A stretch of 13,463 nucleotides of DNA. It comes from an uncultured Eubacteriales bacterium (GTDB lineage: Bacteria; Bacillota; Clostridia; Lachnospirales; Lachnospiraceae). Both the position numbers and the translations under genes were made by a program. The stretch is from positions 1-13,463 of the forward strand of contig UQVN01000067.1 of the NCBI GenBank assembly GCA_900544525.1, in the 5' to 3' direction. Position 1 is the stretch's first letter, and each line of letters starts with the position of its first letter. Positions 1 through 7,481 of this stretch are shown piece after piece. Under the pieces are notes generated by a model. The model had not been told where the DNA came from and ran no database searches. It saw nothing but the letters and a program-made list of their open reading frames with translations.

Positions 1-48
1 AATGCTGAAATTTTTGTAGCAAAGAGAATCCTATTAGGAGGCATATGA
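1..48 (+). CDS. C-terminal end of an unidentified upstream gene (partial)
   Basis: An open frame enters from the left edge and gives 15 residues, NAEIFVAKRILLGGI, before a TGA at 46-48. The composition looks like real protein, and the stop lies one base before the next start codon. The AGGAGG ribosome binding site of the next gene is encoded within this tail, so the two genes are probably co-transcribed and translationally coupled. The fragment is too short to name. By analogy with clostridial clusters where Re-citrate synthase sits beside aconitase and isocitrate dehydrogenase, one of those is a guess only. Confidence 0.55.
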   Translation, partial: NAEIFVAKRILLGGI

Positions 49-49
49 A

Positions 50-1444
50 ATGGAAAATAGAAAAGTACAATATAATGAAAAAACGAATTTATTAGAATTA
101 GAAGAATATATGTATCCTTTAGTGGATTGTGAAAATCCGAATGTATTTCGCAATTTATTTCCTTATTCTGAAGTTCCAAAGATCGCATTTAATGATCGAA
201 TTGTACCACATAATATGCCAAAAGATATCTGGATTACTGATACAACGTTTCGAGATGGCCAGCAGTCAAGAGCTCCTTATTCTACGGAACAAATTGTACA
301 TATTTATGATGCTTTCCATCGGTTAGGTGGAGAAAAGGGGATTATTCGTCAGTGTGAATTTTTCTTATACAGTAAAAAAGATAGAGATGCGGTTTATCAA
401 TGTATGGAACGTGGTTATAAGTTTCCAGAAATCACTAGTTGGATTCGTGCTAGTAAAAAGGACTTTCAATTAGTAAAAGAAATAGGATTAAAAGAGACAG
501 GAATTTTGGTGAGTTGCTCGGATTATCATATTTTTTATAAATTAAAAATGACACGAAAACAGGCGATGGAACATTATTTAAGTGTTGTACGGGAGTGTTT
601 AGAAACAGGAGTGGCTCCAAGATGCCATTTAGAAGATATTACAAGGGCAGATATTTATGGATTTGTAATTCCATTTTGTTTAGAATTACAAAAACTTGGA
701 AAAGAATATGGGATTCCTGTGAAAATCCGAGCTTGTGATACGATGGGATATGGTGTGAATTTCCCTGGAAGTGTAATTCCAAGATCGGTGCAAGGAATTA
801 TTTATGGATTACAAAAACATGCTGGAGTGCCTTCTCATTTATTAGAATGGCATGGACATAACGATTTTTATAAAGCGGTTACTAACTCAACAACGGCTTG
901 GATCTATGGTGCGAGTGCAGTAAACTGTTCTTTATTTGGAATTGGTGAGAGAACAGGAAATACGCCTCTTGAAGCTATGGTATTTGAATATGCACAATTA
1001 AAAGGCAGTTTAGACGGTATGGATACAACGGTGATTACAGATTTAGCAGAGTATTTTGAGAAGGAAATTGGACATCGTATTCCAGCAAATACACCATTTG
1101 TAGGAAAAAACTTCAATGTGACAAGAGCCGGAATTCATGCGGATGGCTTATTAAAAAATGAAGAGATCTACAATATTTTTGATACGGAGAAATTATTAAA
1201 CCGTCCAGTGCTTGTAGCCGTATCCAACACTTCTGGATTGGCTGGAATTGCTCATTGGATCAATACGTATTTTCATAAAAAAGGAGATAAGGCATTGGAT
1301 AAAAACCACATTTTAGTGGAAAAAGTAAAAGAGTGGGTAGATGCGGAATATGAAAAAGGTCGTGTAACAATGATTACCGATGAAGAATTATTAAAAATAA
1401 TAGATGAATATTCAAAAGAATTTGGGATTTCCCTAGTAGAATAG
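50..1444 (+). CDS. Pyruvate carboxyltransferase-family enzyme, candidate Re-citrate synthase (often annotated 2-isopropylmalate or homocitrate synthase)
   Basis: A 464-residue member of the DRE-TIM metallolyase family (isopropylmalate, homocitrate and Re-citrate synthases), which condense acetyl-CoA with a 2-oxoacid. Visible motifs: DTTFRDGQQ at 64-72 (catalytic Arg and metal-binding Asp), HGHND at 268-272 (metal-binding His pair), GIGERTGN at 297-304 and NVTRAGIHADG at 356-366. The barrel is preceded by about 60 residues not found in LeuA, and the tail after residue 370 is too short for the LeuA leucine-binding regulatory domain, so LeuA is unlikely. In clostridia lacking ordinary citrate synthase, enzymes of this branch make citrate from oxaloacetate and acetyl-CoA, feeding 2-oxoglutarate synthesis. 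Family is certain; substrate is inferred. Start at 50 is chosen because AGGAGG (36-41) is 8 bases upstream; the ATG at 45 is out of frame and too close. Confidence 0.85.
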   Translation: MENRKVQYNEKTNLLELEEYMYPLVDCENPNVFRNLFPYSEVPKIAFNDRIVPHNMPKDIWITDTTFRDGQQSRAPYSTEQIVHIYDAFHRLGGEKGIIRQCEFFLYSKKDRDAVYQCMERGYKFPEITSWIRASKKDFQLVKEIGLKETGILVSCSDYHIFYKLKMTRKQAMEHYLSVVRECLETGVAPRCHLEDITRADIYGFVIPFCLELQKLGKEYGIPVKIRACDTMGYGVNFPGSVIPRSVQGIIYGLQKHAGVPSHLLEWHGHNDFYKAVTNSTTAWIYGASAVNCSLFGIGERTGNTPLEAMVFEYAQLKGSLDGMDTTVITDLAEYFEKEIGHRIPANTPFVGKNFNVTRAGIHADGLLKNEEIYNIFDTEKLLNRPVLVAVSNTSGLAGIAHWINTYFHKKGDKALDKNHILVEKVKEWVDAEYEKGRVTMITDEELLKIIDEYSKEFGISLVE

Positions 1445-1454
1445 AATCTTTTCA

Positions 1455-1562
1455 TTCTTTGCCCTTATTTGCCACTTGTTTCCTCTTATCCTAATAACAT
1501 ATATTTCTCTTAATATAAAAGTTCTGATTTTATATTGGGGTTGTGGAGGTAAGGGCAAAGGA
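1455..1562. repeat. Composite inverted-repeat element with nested hairpin
   Basis: The segment is bounded by a perfect 11-base inverted repeat, CTTTGCCCTTA at 1457-1467 and TAAGGGCAAAG at 1550-1560, about 80 bases apart. Inside lies a second perfect hairpin, AATATAAAA at 1512-1520 and TTTTATATT at 1528-1536, with a 7-base loop. It sits between the stop of the citrate-synthase-like gene and the terminator at 1578. It could be the folded 3' end of that mRNA, a small RNA, or a remnant of a MITE-like element. No clear target-site duplication is visible. No coding frame is evident. Confidence 0.5.
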
Positions 1563-1577
1563 AAACTAAAACTCAAA

Positions 1578-1626
1578 AAAGATACGCATTTTATCAAAAA
1601 ATAATTGATAAAGTGCGTATCTTTTT
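1578..1626. terminator. Bidirectional intrinsic terminator between convergent genes
   Basis: A 20-base-pair stem (1578-1597 with 1605-1624, a single G-U wobble) encloses a 7-base loop. It is flanked by A-runs on the left and T-runs on the right, so it reads as a terminator on both strands. It lies between the end of the citrate-synthase-like gene (+) and the end of the ABC-F gene (-), and should serve both. Confidence 0.9.
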
Positions 1627-1642
1627 GTATAGAAGGGGTTTC

Positions 1643-3574
1643 TTACATGATGGTTTCGGCTAATGTCTCCCATTCTTCATAAAGGGCTTCTAGCTTCCCG
1701 TCAAGAGTTTCTTTTTCCTTATTTAATTCCAAAAGTTTTTCAATATCCGTTGCTACTTCTGGTTTTGCCATTTCTTCTTCTAGTTCCTGAATCCGTTCTT
1801 CCGTTATATGAATATTTTCTTCGCATTTTTTCAATGCGTTAGCCTGTTTTCTAGCTTTTGCCTGTTCCTCTTTATTTTTCTTCCAGTCTTGCTTTGAAGA
1901 GGAATTGGAAGAAGAGGAAACGTCTTGGTTCTTTTCTTCTGAAAGAGTAGTGAGGCGGGCCATTCGTTTTGCCTTTTCATTTAAATAGTAGTCGTAATTA
2001 CCAGCATAGTTGATAATTTCTTTGTTTTCCAATTCAATGACACGAGTAGCTGTTTTATTGACAAAATAACGGTCATGAGACACATAAAGAACCGTTCCTG
2101 TATAATCGTTTAAAGCACTTTCTAAGATTTCTTTAGAATTAATGTCTAAATGGTTTGTAGGTTCGTCGAGAATTAAAAAATTGGCAGAAGAAAGCATAAG
2201 TTTTGCTAGAGAAACACGTCCTCGTTCTCCTCCGCTTAAATCACCAATTCGCTTAAACACATCATCTCCTGTGAATAAAAATGCAGCTAAAACATTGCGG
2301 ATTCTGGTTTGCGTTAAGTTTGGATAAGTATCAGAAATTTCATCAAAAATTGTTTTGCTTGTATTTAGTACCTGATGTTCCTGATCATAGTATCCGATTT
2401 GGACTTTTGCACCTAGAACAATTTTTCCAGCATCTTGTCTGACTAGTTTATTTAATATCTTCAAAATCGTTGTTTTTCCAGTACCGTTGTTTCCAAGAAG
2501 AGCGACTTTTTCTCCGCGGAAAACAGAAAAATTTAAGTCGGAAAATAGGTTGTGATCACCAAAAGATTTTGCAAGTCCAGTAACTGTTAAAACATCATTT
2601 CCGCTGATGACGGAAGGCTCTAATTGAATACGCATATCAGCATTAATTTCTTCTGGACGTTCTAAGACTTCCATTTTATTTAAAAGTTTTTCACGGCTTT
2701 CTGCGCGCTTAATGGACTTTTCGCGATTAAAAGAACGAAGTTTTGCAATGACCTCTTCTTGGTGTTTAATTTCTTTTTGTTGATTTAAATAATGTTTCAG
2801 TTGGCTTTCACGAATAGCAGTTCGTTTTTTTGCAAACTCGGAATAGTTACCAAGATACATCTGGCTACGTCCGCCATAAAGTTCAATAACTTTTGTAACG
2901 ACTTTATCAAGAAAATAGCGGTCATGAGATACGATTAAAACAGCCCCTGGATAGTTCATAAGAAATGTTTCAAGCCAAGCGATAGAATCCATATCCAAGT
3001 GGTTAGTAGGCTCATCAAGCAAGATAATATCAGGTTTTGATAGGAGAAGGCGTCCAAGAGCTACGCGAGTTTTTTGTCCACCAGATAATGATTCAATTGG
3101 TTTGAAAAAATCATCTTCTGAAAAACCAAGCCCCTTTAAAACACCAGTAATTTCACTTTTATAGGCATAGCCATTTGCCTGTTCAAATTCATGAGTAAGG
3201 CGTGTATAAGTTTCTAACATAGCGTTTAGCTCTTCTTCTGAAGAGGTATGTTTCATATCCTGTTCTAGCTGGCGAATCTTTTTATCTGTTTCAATAATAT
3301 CCTTTTTGACTTCTAGCATTTCATCAAAAATAGTATTTTTAGAAGAGCGTTCTGGTTGCTGAGAAAGGTAACCTACCGTACGATTTTTCGCAAAGGTAAC
3401 TTGTCCGTCATCTGCAGACATTTCGCCCATAATAATTTTTAATAAAGTGGATTTTCCAGCGCCATTGATTCCAACAATAGCAGCTTTTTCACGATCTTCT
3501 ATATGAAATGATACTTGTTTTAAAATTTCTTCTGTTCCAAAGGATTTGGAAACATTTTGACATGCTAATACCAT
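1643..3574 (-). CDS. ABC-F family ATPase, YdiF type (ribosome-associated translation factor)
   Basis: A soluble 643-residue protein with two tandem ABC ATPase domains and no membrane segments, the mark of the ABC-F family. Domain 1: Walker A GINGAGKS at 35-42, signature LSGGQ at 163-167, Walker B LLDEPTNHLD with Glu188. Charged linker rich in Lys, Arg and Glu at about 240-315. Domain 2: Walker A GNNGTGKT at 361-368, signature LSGGE at 446-450, catalytic Glu471. A Ser-rich hinge (553-560) leads to a C-terminal coiled coil at about 565-640. Such proteins bind the ribosomal E site and adjust translation; some protect against antibiotics, but the short linker here favours a housekeeping YdiF type. 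The frame opens further upstream at 3670, but ATG at 3574 has the AGAAAGGA ribosome binding site and begins the conserved domain. In Bacillus subtilis ydiF likewise lies close to rex. Confidence 0.93.
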   Translation of the reverse strand: MVLACQNVSKSFGTEEILKQVSFHIEDREKAAIVGINGAGKSTLLKIIMGEMSADDGQVTFAKNRTVGYLSQQPERSSKNTIFDEMLEVKKDIIETDKKIRQLEQDMKHTSSEEELNAMLETYTRLTHEFEQANGYAYKSEITGVLKGLGFSEDDFFKPIESLSGGQKTRVALGRLLLSKPDIILLDEPTNHLDMDSIAWLETFLMNYPGAVLIVSHDRYFLDKVVTKVIELYGGRSQMYLGNYSEFAKKRTAIRESQLKHYLNQQKEIKHQEEVIAKLRSFNREKSIKRAESREKLLNKMEVLERPEEINADMRIQLEPSVISGNDVLTVTGLAKSFGDHNLFSDLNFSVFRGEKVALLGNNGTGKTTILKILNKLVRQDAGKIVLGAKVQIGYYDQEHQVLNTSKTIFDEISDTYPNLTQTRIRNVLAAFLFTGDDVFKRIGDLSGGERGRVSLAKLMLSSANFLILDEPTNHLDINSKEILESALNDYTGTVLYVSHDRYFVNKTATRVIELENKEIINYAGNYDYYLNEKAKRMARLTTLSEEKNQDVSSSSNSSSKQDWKKNKEEQAKARKQANALKKCEENIHITEERIQELEEEMAKPEVATDIEKLLELNKEKETLDGKLEALYEEWETLAETIM

Positions 3575-3616
3575 AATAAAAATCCTTTCTATGTTAAATG
3601 GTTCAATATTGTGTTC

Positions 3617-3646
3617 ATTATAGCATACCACTATAAAATAAGTAAA
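3617..3646 (-). promoter_or_regulatory. Promoter of the ABC-F gene
   Basis: On the minus strand, TATAAT (3622-3617) is preceded by the extended -10 dinucleotide TG (TGCTATAAT) and, 18 bases upstream, by TTTACT (3646-3641). The start codon is about 45 bases downstream. Only 6 bases separate its -35 box from that of the divergent rex promoter. Confidence 0.65.
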
Positions 3647-3652
3647 CAAAGT

Positions 3653-3682
3653 TTGACAGAAAATATACAATTAGTATATAAT
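3653..3682 (+). promoter_or_regulatory. Promoter of the rex-acpS-nnr-alr-mazF operon
   Basis: Perfect TTGACA (3653-3658) and perfect TATAAT (3677-3682) separated by 18 bases, a strong sigma-A promoter. The rex start codon follows 55 bases later. I see no convincing Rex palindrome (TTGTTAA-N4-TTAACAA type) overlapping it, so autoregulation is not supported by sequence. Confidence 0.75.
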
Positions 3683-3736
3683 ATAAGGAAGTCGGGGTTA
3701 CGATAATAGGTAAGACCATCAGGAGGTACAAAACAT

Positions 3737-4369
3737 ATGAATGCAAAAGAAATTTCACCTGCGGTTATTAAGAGATTACCGCGGTATTATCGATATTTAG
3801 GAGAATTATTAGAAAATGAGGTCGTTCGTATCTCTTCGAAAGAATTAAGTGAGAGAATGAAAGTAACTGCCTCACAAATCCGTCAAGATTTAAACAATTT
3901 TGGAGGGTTTGGACAACAAGGATATGGATATAATGTGCAATATTTATATACCGAAATTGGAAAAATTTTAGGAGTGAATCAGACAAATAATATTATTATT
4001 ATTGGTGCTGGTAACTTAGGACAAGCGCTTGCCAATTATCAAGATTTTGAAAAACGTGGTTTTTCTATCAAGGCGATTTTTGATGTGAATCCAAGATTGA
4101 TCGGATTAACTGTTCGAGGTGTAGAAATTATGGATATTGAAAAAATTGGTGAGTTTGTTAAGAACAACGATGTGCGAATTGCAGCGTTGACATTGCCAAA
4201 GCAAAAGGCGCAAAAGGCGGCACAGGAGTTAGTGAACCTTGGAATTAAAGCGTTTTGGAATTTTGCTTCTGTCGACTTACATTTACCAGAGGATATTGTA
4301 GTAGAAAATGTACATTTATCAGAAAGTCTTATGACGCTTTCTTATCGAATTAATAGTATGAATCAATAG
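3737..4369 (+). CDS. rex: Redox-sensing transcriptional repressor Rex
   Basis: A 210-residue Rex, the usual length. Residues 1-80 form the winged-helix DNA-binding domain (ISPAVIKRLPRYYRYL, then ASQIRQDLNNFGGFGQQGYGY, the conserved Rex recognition region). The Rossmann domain follows, with GAGNLGQA at 90-97 binding the dinucleotide and Asp116 (FDVNPR) at the ribose position. The tail HLSESLMTLSYRI supports the domain-swapped dimer. Rex is released from DNA when NADH/NAD+ rises, derepressing fermentation and NADH-consuming genes. AGGAGG (3721-3726) lies 10 bases before the ATG. It is first in an operon with acpS (8-base gap), nnr, alr and mazF, so a sensor of NADH is co-expressed with the enzyme that repairs damaged NADH. 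Confidence 0.97.
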   Translation: MNAKEISPAVIKRLPRYYRYLGELLENEVVRISSKELSERMKVTASQIRQDLNNFGGFGQQGYGYNVQYLYTEIGKILGVNQTNNIIIIGAGNLGQALANYQDFEKRGFSIKAIFDVNPRLIGLTVRGVEIMDIEKIGEFVKNNDVRIAALTLPKQKAQKAAQELVNLGIKAFWNFASVDLHLPEDIVVENVHLSESLMTLSYRINSMNQ

Positions 4370-4377
4370 GAGTCGAC

Positions 4378-4746
4378 ATGATTGTTGGAATCGGAACTGA
4401 TATGATTGAAGTGGCACGAATAAAAAAGGCGTGTTTAAAAGAGCGATTTATAGAACGGATTTATACAGAAAGAGAAAGACAGTTTTGTAGCCAGTATCCA
4501 GAAAAAGCAGCAGGTAATTTTGCTGTAAAAGAAGCCGTTGTAAAAGTGTTTCAAACAGGATTTTCTGGAATTGAGCCAAATGAGATTGAGGTACTTAGAC
4601 AACAAAATGGAAGCCCCTATATCAATCTCTATGGAAAAGCAAAAGCAAAACAAGAAGAACTTAGAATTCAGCGATGGCATATTTCGATTACAAATGTAAA
4701 GGAGTATGCAATGGCGTTTGTAATAGGGGAAGGTGAAGAAAGATGA
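4378..4746 (+). CDS. acpS: Holo-[acyl-carrier-protein] synthase AcpS
   Basis: A 122-residue AcpS-type phosphopantetheinyl transferase, normal length. It moves the 4'-phosphopantetheine arm from CoA to a serine of acyl carrier protein, activating fatty acid synthesis in the cytoplasm. Motifs: GIGTDMIEVARI at 4-15 (metal-binding Asp8), FAVKEAVVKVF at 48-58 (Glu52), GSPYI at 79-83, and the final strand HISITNVKEYAMAFV at 101-115. The common Ser-His pair in that last motif is Thr-Asn here. AGGAG overlaps the rex stop and is well spaced from the ATG. The final 4 bases overlap the start of nnr (ATGA), implying translational coupling. Confidence 0.96.
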   Translation: MIVGIGTDMIEVARIKKACLKERFIERIYTERERQFCSQYPEKAAGNFAVKEAVVKVFQTGFSGIEPNEIEVLRQQNGSPYINLYGKAKAKQEELRIQRWHISITNVKEYAMAFVIGEGEER

Positions 4747-6233
4747 AATATGCAATAAGCGGTGCTAAGATGCAAAAAGTGGATCAGCAATTCATCAAAC
4801 ATATTGGAATACCGAGTTTAGTATTGATGGAAAGGGCCGCCTTGGGAGTGACAAGGCGGCTTTTTGAGCATTATTGTTTAGAACGATGCTTGATTGTGGT
4901 TGGCAGTGGAAATAATGGTGCCGATGGCCTTGCCATTGCACGCCAACTAATGGAGCGAGGAATTGTTCCAGAAATCTATTGTTGTGGTGCGATAGAAAAA
5001 GCCACTGAGGAATTTAAAGTTCAATATGGAATATTAAAAAACCTAGGGGCAAATTTTATAGAACAGCTGGAAAAAAAGCCATATACGGTTGTGGTTGATG
5101 CTATTTTCGGTGTTGGATTGAAAAGAGAAGTTACAGGAGATTATAAAGAAGTCATTTGTTTTTTAAATGCGCTTTCTAGCCCTAAGGTTTCTGTAGATTT
5201 ACCTTCGGGAGTGGAGGCAACGACAGGAAAGATATTTGGATGTGCAATTAAGGCGCATCGAACGATAACATTTGGGTTTTATAAACAAGGGCTTTTCTTT
5301 TATCCAGCAGCAGAATATGCAGGGATTGTAGAACTAGAAGAAGCAGGATTTCATGCTTCTTATTTGACCTCTGTCGAAGAAGAGTCTTATGTATATGAAA
5401 GAGAAGATGTAAAGCGGTTATTGCCAATTAGAAAACCTTGGGGAAATAAAGGAACCTATGGAAAGCTCCTTATTGTTGCAGGCGGTGATACGATGGCAGG
5501 GGCTGCTTACTTATCAGCATATGCTGCTTATCAGGCAGGATGTGGTATGGTAAAAGTCTGTACGGGAGAACCAAATAGACAGATTTTATTAACAAAGTTA
5601 CCTGAACTCTTATTGAGTTCTTTTCAGACAAAAGAAGAGGCGATGGCTCGTGTAAAAGAAGGGCTAGATTGGGCTGATGTTGTCGTTTTTGGTTCTGGTA
5701 TGGGAAGGAATGAAATAACCCTTTCTTTGTTGCGACTGCTGTTAGAAGAAAGCGAATGTCCGCTTGTTTTAGATGCAGATGGTATTACAATGTTAGAAAA
5801 TGAAAAGTGGCGGTTAAAAGAGGCAAAATGTGATATTATTATAACACCACATTTAAAAGAGTTTTCCGTTCTTTCTTCCATTTCCATAGATAAAATAAAA
5901 GAAAATCTTGTGAAAACAGCGAGAGATTTTTGTGAAGAATACCCTATTATTTGTGCCTTGAAAGATGCGAGAACGGTTGTAACAAAACAAGCGGAAAGTG
6001 CATATATTAATAGAAGCGGAAATAGCGGAATGGCAACAGCAGGTTCAGGAGATGTATTAGGTGGTATCATTGGAAGTTTGTTGGCACAAGGAATGGAACC
6101 AATGAAGGCAGCTACGTTGGGTGTATATGTTCATGGGCTTGCAGGGGATGTGGCAAAAAAACGACTGGGAGAGTATAGTATGACAGCAGGAAACATTGCA
6201 GAATATCTGCATGATGTTTTAGGAGGAAAATAA
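4743..6233 (+). CDS. nnr: Bifunctional NAD(P)H-hydrate repair enzyme (NnrE epimerase + NnrD dehydratase)
   Basis: A 496-residue fusion of two repair activities. Residues 1-215 form the YjeF_N epimerase, which interconverts R and S forms of hydrated NAD(P)H: LMERAA at 28-33, GSGNNGADGL at 54-63, DAIFGVGL at 119-126, DLPSGV at 152-157. Residues 220-496 form the ribokinase-like dehydratase, which restores NAD(P)H using ADP or ATP: GTYGKLLIVAGG at 237-248, GSGMGRN at 317-323, LDADGITML at 343-351, TPHLKEF at 368-374 and AGSGDVLGG at 433-441 with likely catalytic Asp437. Full length for the family. It starts within the acpS stop and ends 3 bases before alr, whose ribosome binding site it encodes. 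Oddity: a terminator-like hairpin lies within codons 32-41 (separate entry). Confidence 0.95.
   Translation: MKYAISGAKMQKVDQQFIKHIGIPSLVLMERAALGVTRRLFEHYCLERCLIVVGSGNNGADGLAIARQLMERGIVPEIYCCGAIEKATEEFKVQYGILKNLGANFIEQLEKKPYTVVVDAIFGVGLKREVTGDYKEVICFLNALSSPKVSVDLPSGVEATTGKIFGCAIKAHRTITFGFYKQGLFFYPAAEYAGIVELEEAGFHASYLTSVEEESYVYEREDVKRLLPIRKPWGNKGTYGKLLIVAGGDTMAGAAYLSAYAAYQAGCGMVKVCTGEPNRQILLTKLPELLLSSFQTKEEAMARVKEGLDWADVVVFGSGMGRNEITLSLLRLLLEESECPLVLDADGITMLENEKWRLKEAKCDIIITPHLKEFSVLSSISIDKIKENLVKTARDFCEEYPIICALKDARTVVTKQAESAYINRSGNSGMATAGSGDVLGGIIGSLLAQGMEPMKAATLGVYVHGLAGDVAKKRLGEYSMTAGNIAEYLHDVLGGK
4836..4865 (+). terminator. Terminator-like hairpin inside the nnr coding region
   Basis: GCCGCCTTG (4836-4844) pairs perfectly with CAAGGCGGC (4852-4860) around a 7-base loop and is followed at once by TTTTT (4861-4865). 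This is a textbook intrinsic terminator in the sense direction, 94 bases into nnr. Its stem is far more GC-rich than the surroundings and the region uses codons uncommon here (AGG, CGG). Ribosomes translating nnr would normally prevent folding, so it could make downstream transcription depend on translation. The structure is seen; the activity is inferred. Confidence 0.5.
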
Positions 6234-6236
6234 GAG

Positions 6237-7400
6237 ATGAACCATTACATGAGAGTATATGCTGAAATTAATTTGGATGCGATTAAACATAATATTGCAG
6301 AAATTCGAAAAAAAGTTGGTGATACAACTAAAATTATGTTGGTGATTAAAGCCGATGGATACGGCCATGGCTCTGTGGCAGTAGCACAGGCGATGCAAGA
6401 ACAAGTGGAAGCCTTTTGTGTTGCAACTATCGAAGAAGGAATTTTGCTTAGAAAAAGAGGAATTACAAAGAGTATTTTAATTTTAGGTTATACAGCTAAA
6501 GAGCAATATCCACAGCTTATGCAATATAATTTATCACAAACAATATTTGAATATGAGATGGCAGAGGCGATTTCAAGAATTGCTGTAGCTATGAACAAAG
6601 AGGCTTTAATTCACATTGCAGTGGAAACAGGAATGAATCGAATTGGATTTTATGATGATGAAAAAAGCGTTGCAATTATAAAAGAAATTCAAAAACTTCC
6701 AATGGTACAAATGGAAGGAATTTTTACTCATTTTGCTTGTGCAGATGAAAAAGATAAGACTTCAGCCTGTCATCAAATGAAGCGCTATGAAGCATTTGTA
6801 TCCCGTTTAGAGGAAGAAGGGATTTTTATTCCAATTAAACATGTGGCAAATAGTGCAGCGATTATAGATTTGGATATGGCAAAAATGAATATGGTACGTT
6901 CTGGTATTATTACATATGGACTTTATCCTTCCAATGAAGTAAAAAAAGAAGTATTAAAATTAAAGCCTGCTATGGAATTAAAAAGTCATGTTGTGTATGT
7001 AAAAACGGTAGGAGCAGGAGAAGGGGTTAGTTATGGCTCCACTTATGTGACAGAAAAAGAAACGAAAATTGCTACCATTTCCATTGGATATGCAGATGGG
7101 TATCCAAGAGCATTATCATCAAAAGGGAGAGTTTTAATTCGTGGTCAATATGCGCCAATTATCGGTAGAGTTTGTATGGATCAGATGATGGTGGATGTTA
7201 CACACATCCATGGTGTACAAGGGGGAGATATTGTAACTTTAGTTGGAAAAGATGGAGAAAATGCTATTACAGCGGAAGAAATTGCAAGTTATATGAATAC
7301 AATTAATTATGAGTTTATTTGTGGGCTAGGAAGAAGGGTTCCAAGAGTCTATTTAGAAAATGGAGAAGTAATAAAAGTCGCCGATTATTTAACAGATTAA
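6237..7400 (+). CDS. alr: Alanine racemase
   Basis: A 387-residue fold-type III PLP enzyme that interconverts L- and D-alanine for peptidoglycan. The PLP lysine is Lys38 in VIKADGYGHG (36-45); the second catalytic base is Tyr266 in GVSYGSTY (263-270). MNRIGF (133-138, with PLP-supporting Arg135), HVANSAA (202-208), MVRSGIITYGLYP (219-231), VCMDQMMVD (312-320) and the C-terminal GLGRRVPRVY are all present. The gene begins 3 bases after nnr, with AGGAGG in the last codons of nnr. A second Met at residue 5 is a possible alternative start, but the first is better spaced. It is followed by mazF, as alr precedes a toxin-antitoxin pair in Bacillus. Confidence 0.97.
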   Translation: MNHYMRVYAEINLDAIKHNIAEIRKKVGDTTKIMLVIKADGYGHGSVAVAQAMQEQVEAFCVATIEEGILLRKRGITKSILILGYTAKEQYPQLMQYNLSQTIFEYEMAEAISRIAVAMNKEALIHIAVETGMNRIGFYDDEKSVAIIKEIQKLPMVQMEGIFTHFACADEKDKTSACHQMKRYEAFVSRLEEEGIFIPIKHVANSAAIIDLDMAKMNMVRSGIITYGLYPSNEVKKEVLKLKPAMELKSHVVYVKTVGAGEGVSYGSTYVTEKETKIATISIGYADGYPRALSSKGRVLIRGQYAPIIGRVCMDQMMVDVTHIHGVQGGDIVTLVGKDGENAITAEEIASYMNTINYEFICGLGRRVPRVYLENGEVIKVADYLTD

Positions 7401-7410
7401 AAAAAGAAGT

Positions 7411-7474
7411 ATACTCCAGAATATATGGGCAATAATAGAGAAAATGGCAAATAGAAAAATATATGATGGAGTGT
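7411..7474 (+). promoter_or_regulatory. Hairpin that could sequester the mazF ribosome binding site
   Basis: ACTCC (7413-7417) is complementary to GGAGT (7468-7472), which contains the likely mazF ribosome binding site. A second helix, ATATAT (7421-7426) with ATATAT (7459-7464), follows a symmetric 3-by-3 internal loop, leaving a loop of about 32 bases. Flanking wobble pairs may extend the stem. If it forms, ribosome access to mazF would be reduced. No separate promoter is obvious between alr and mazF. Confidence 0.4.
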
Positions 7475-7481
7475 GATAAAA

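Noticed and set aside
3575..3670. A 32-residue N-terminal extension of the ABC-F protein
   Set aside because: The extension covers the promoter and ribosome binding site and does not resemble the family; ATG 3574 is the better start.
5624..6070. A 148-codon open frame on the minus strand within nnr
   Set aside because: It is antisense to a fully conserved enzyme domain, with low-complexity Ser-rich composition and no family motifs.
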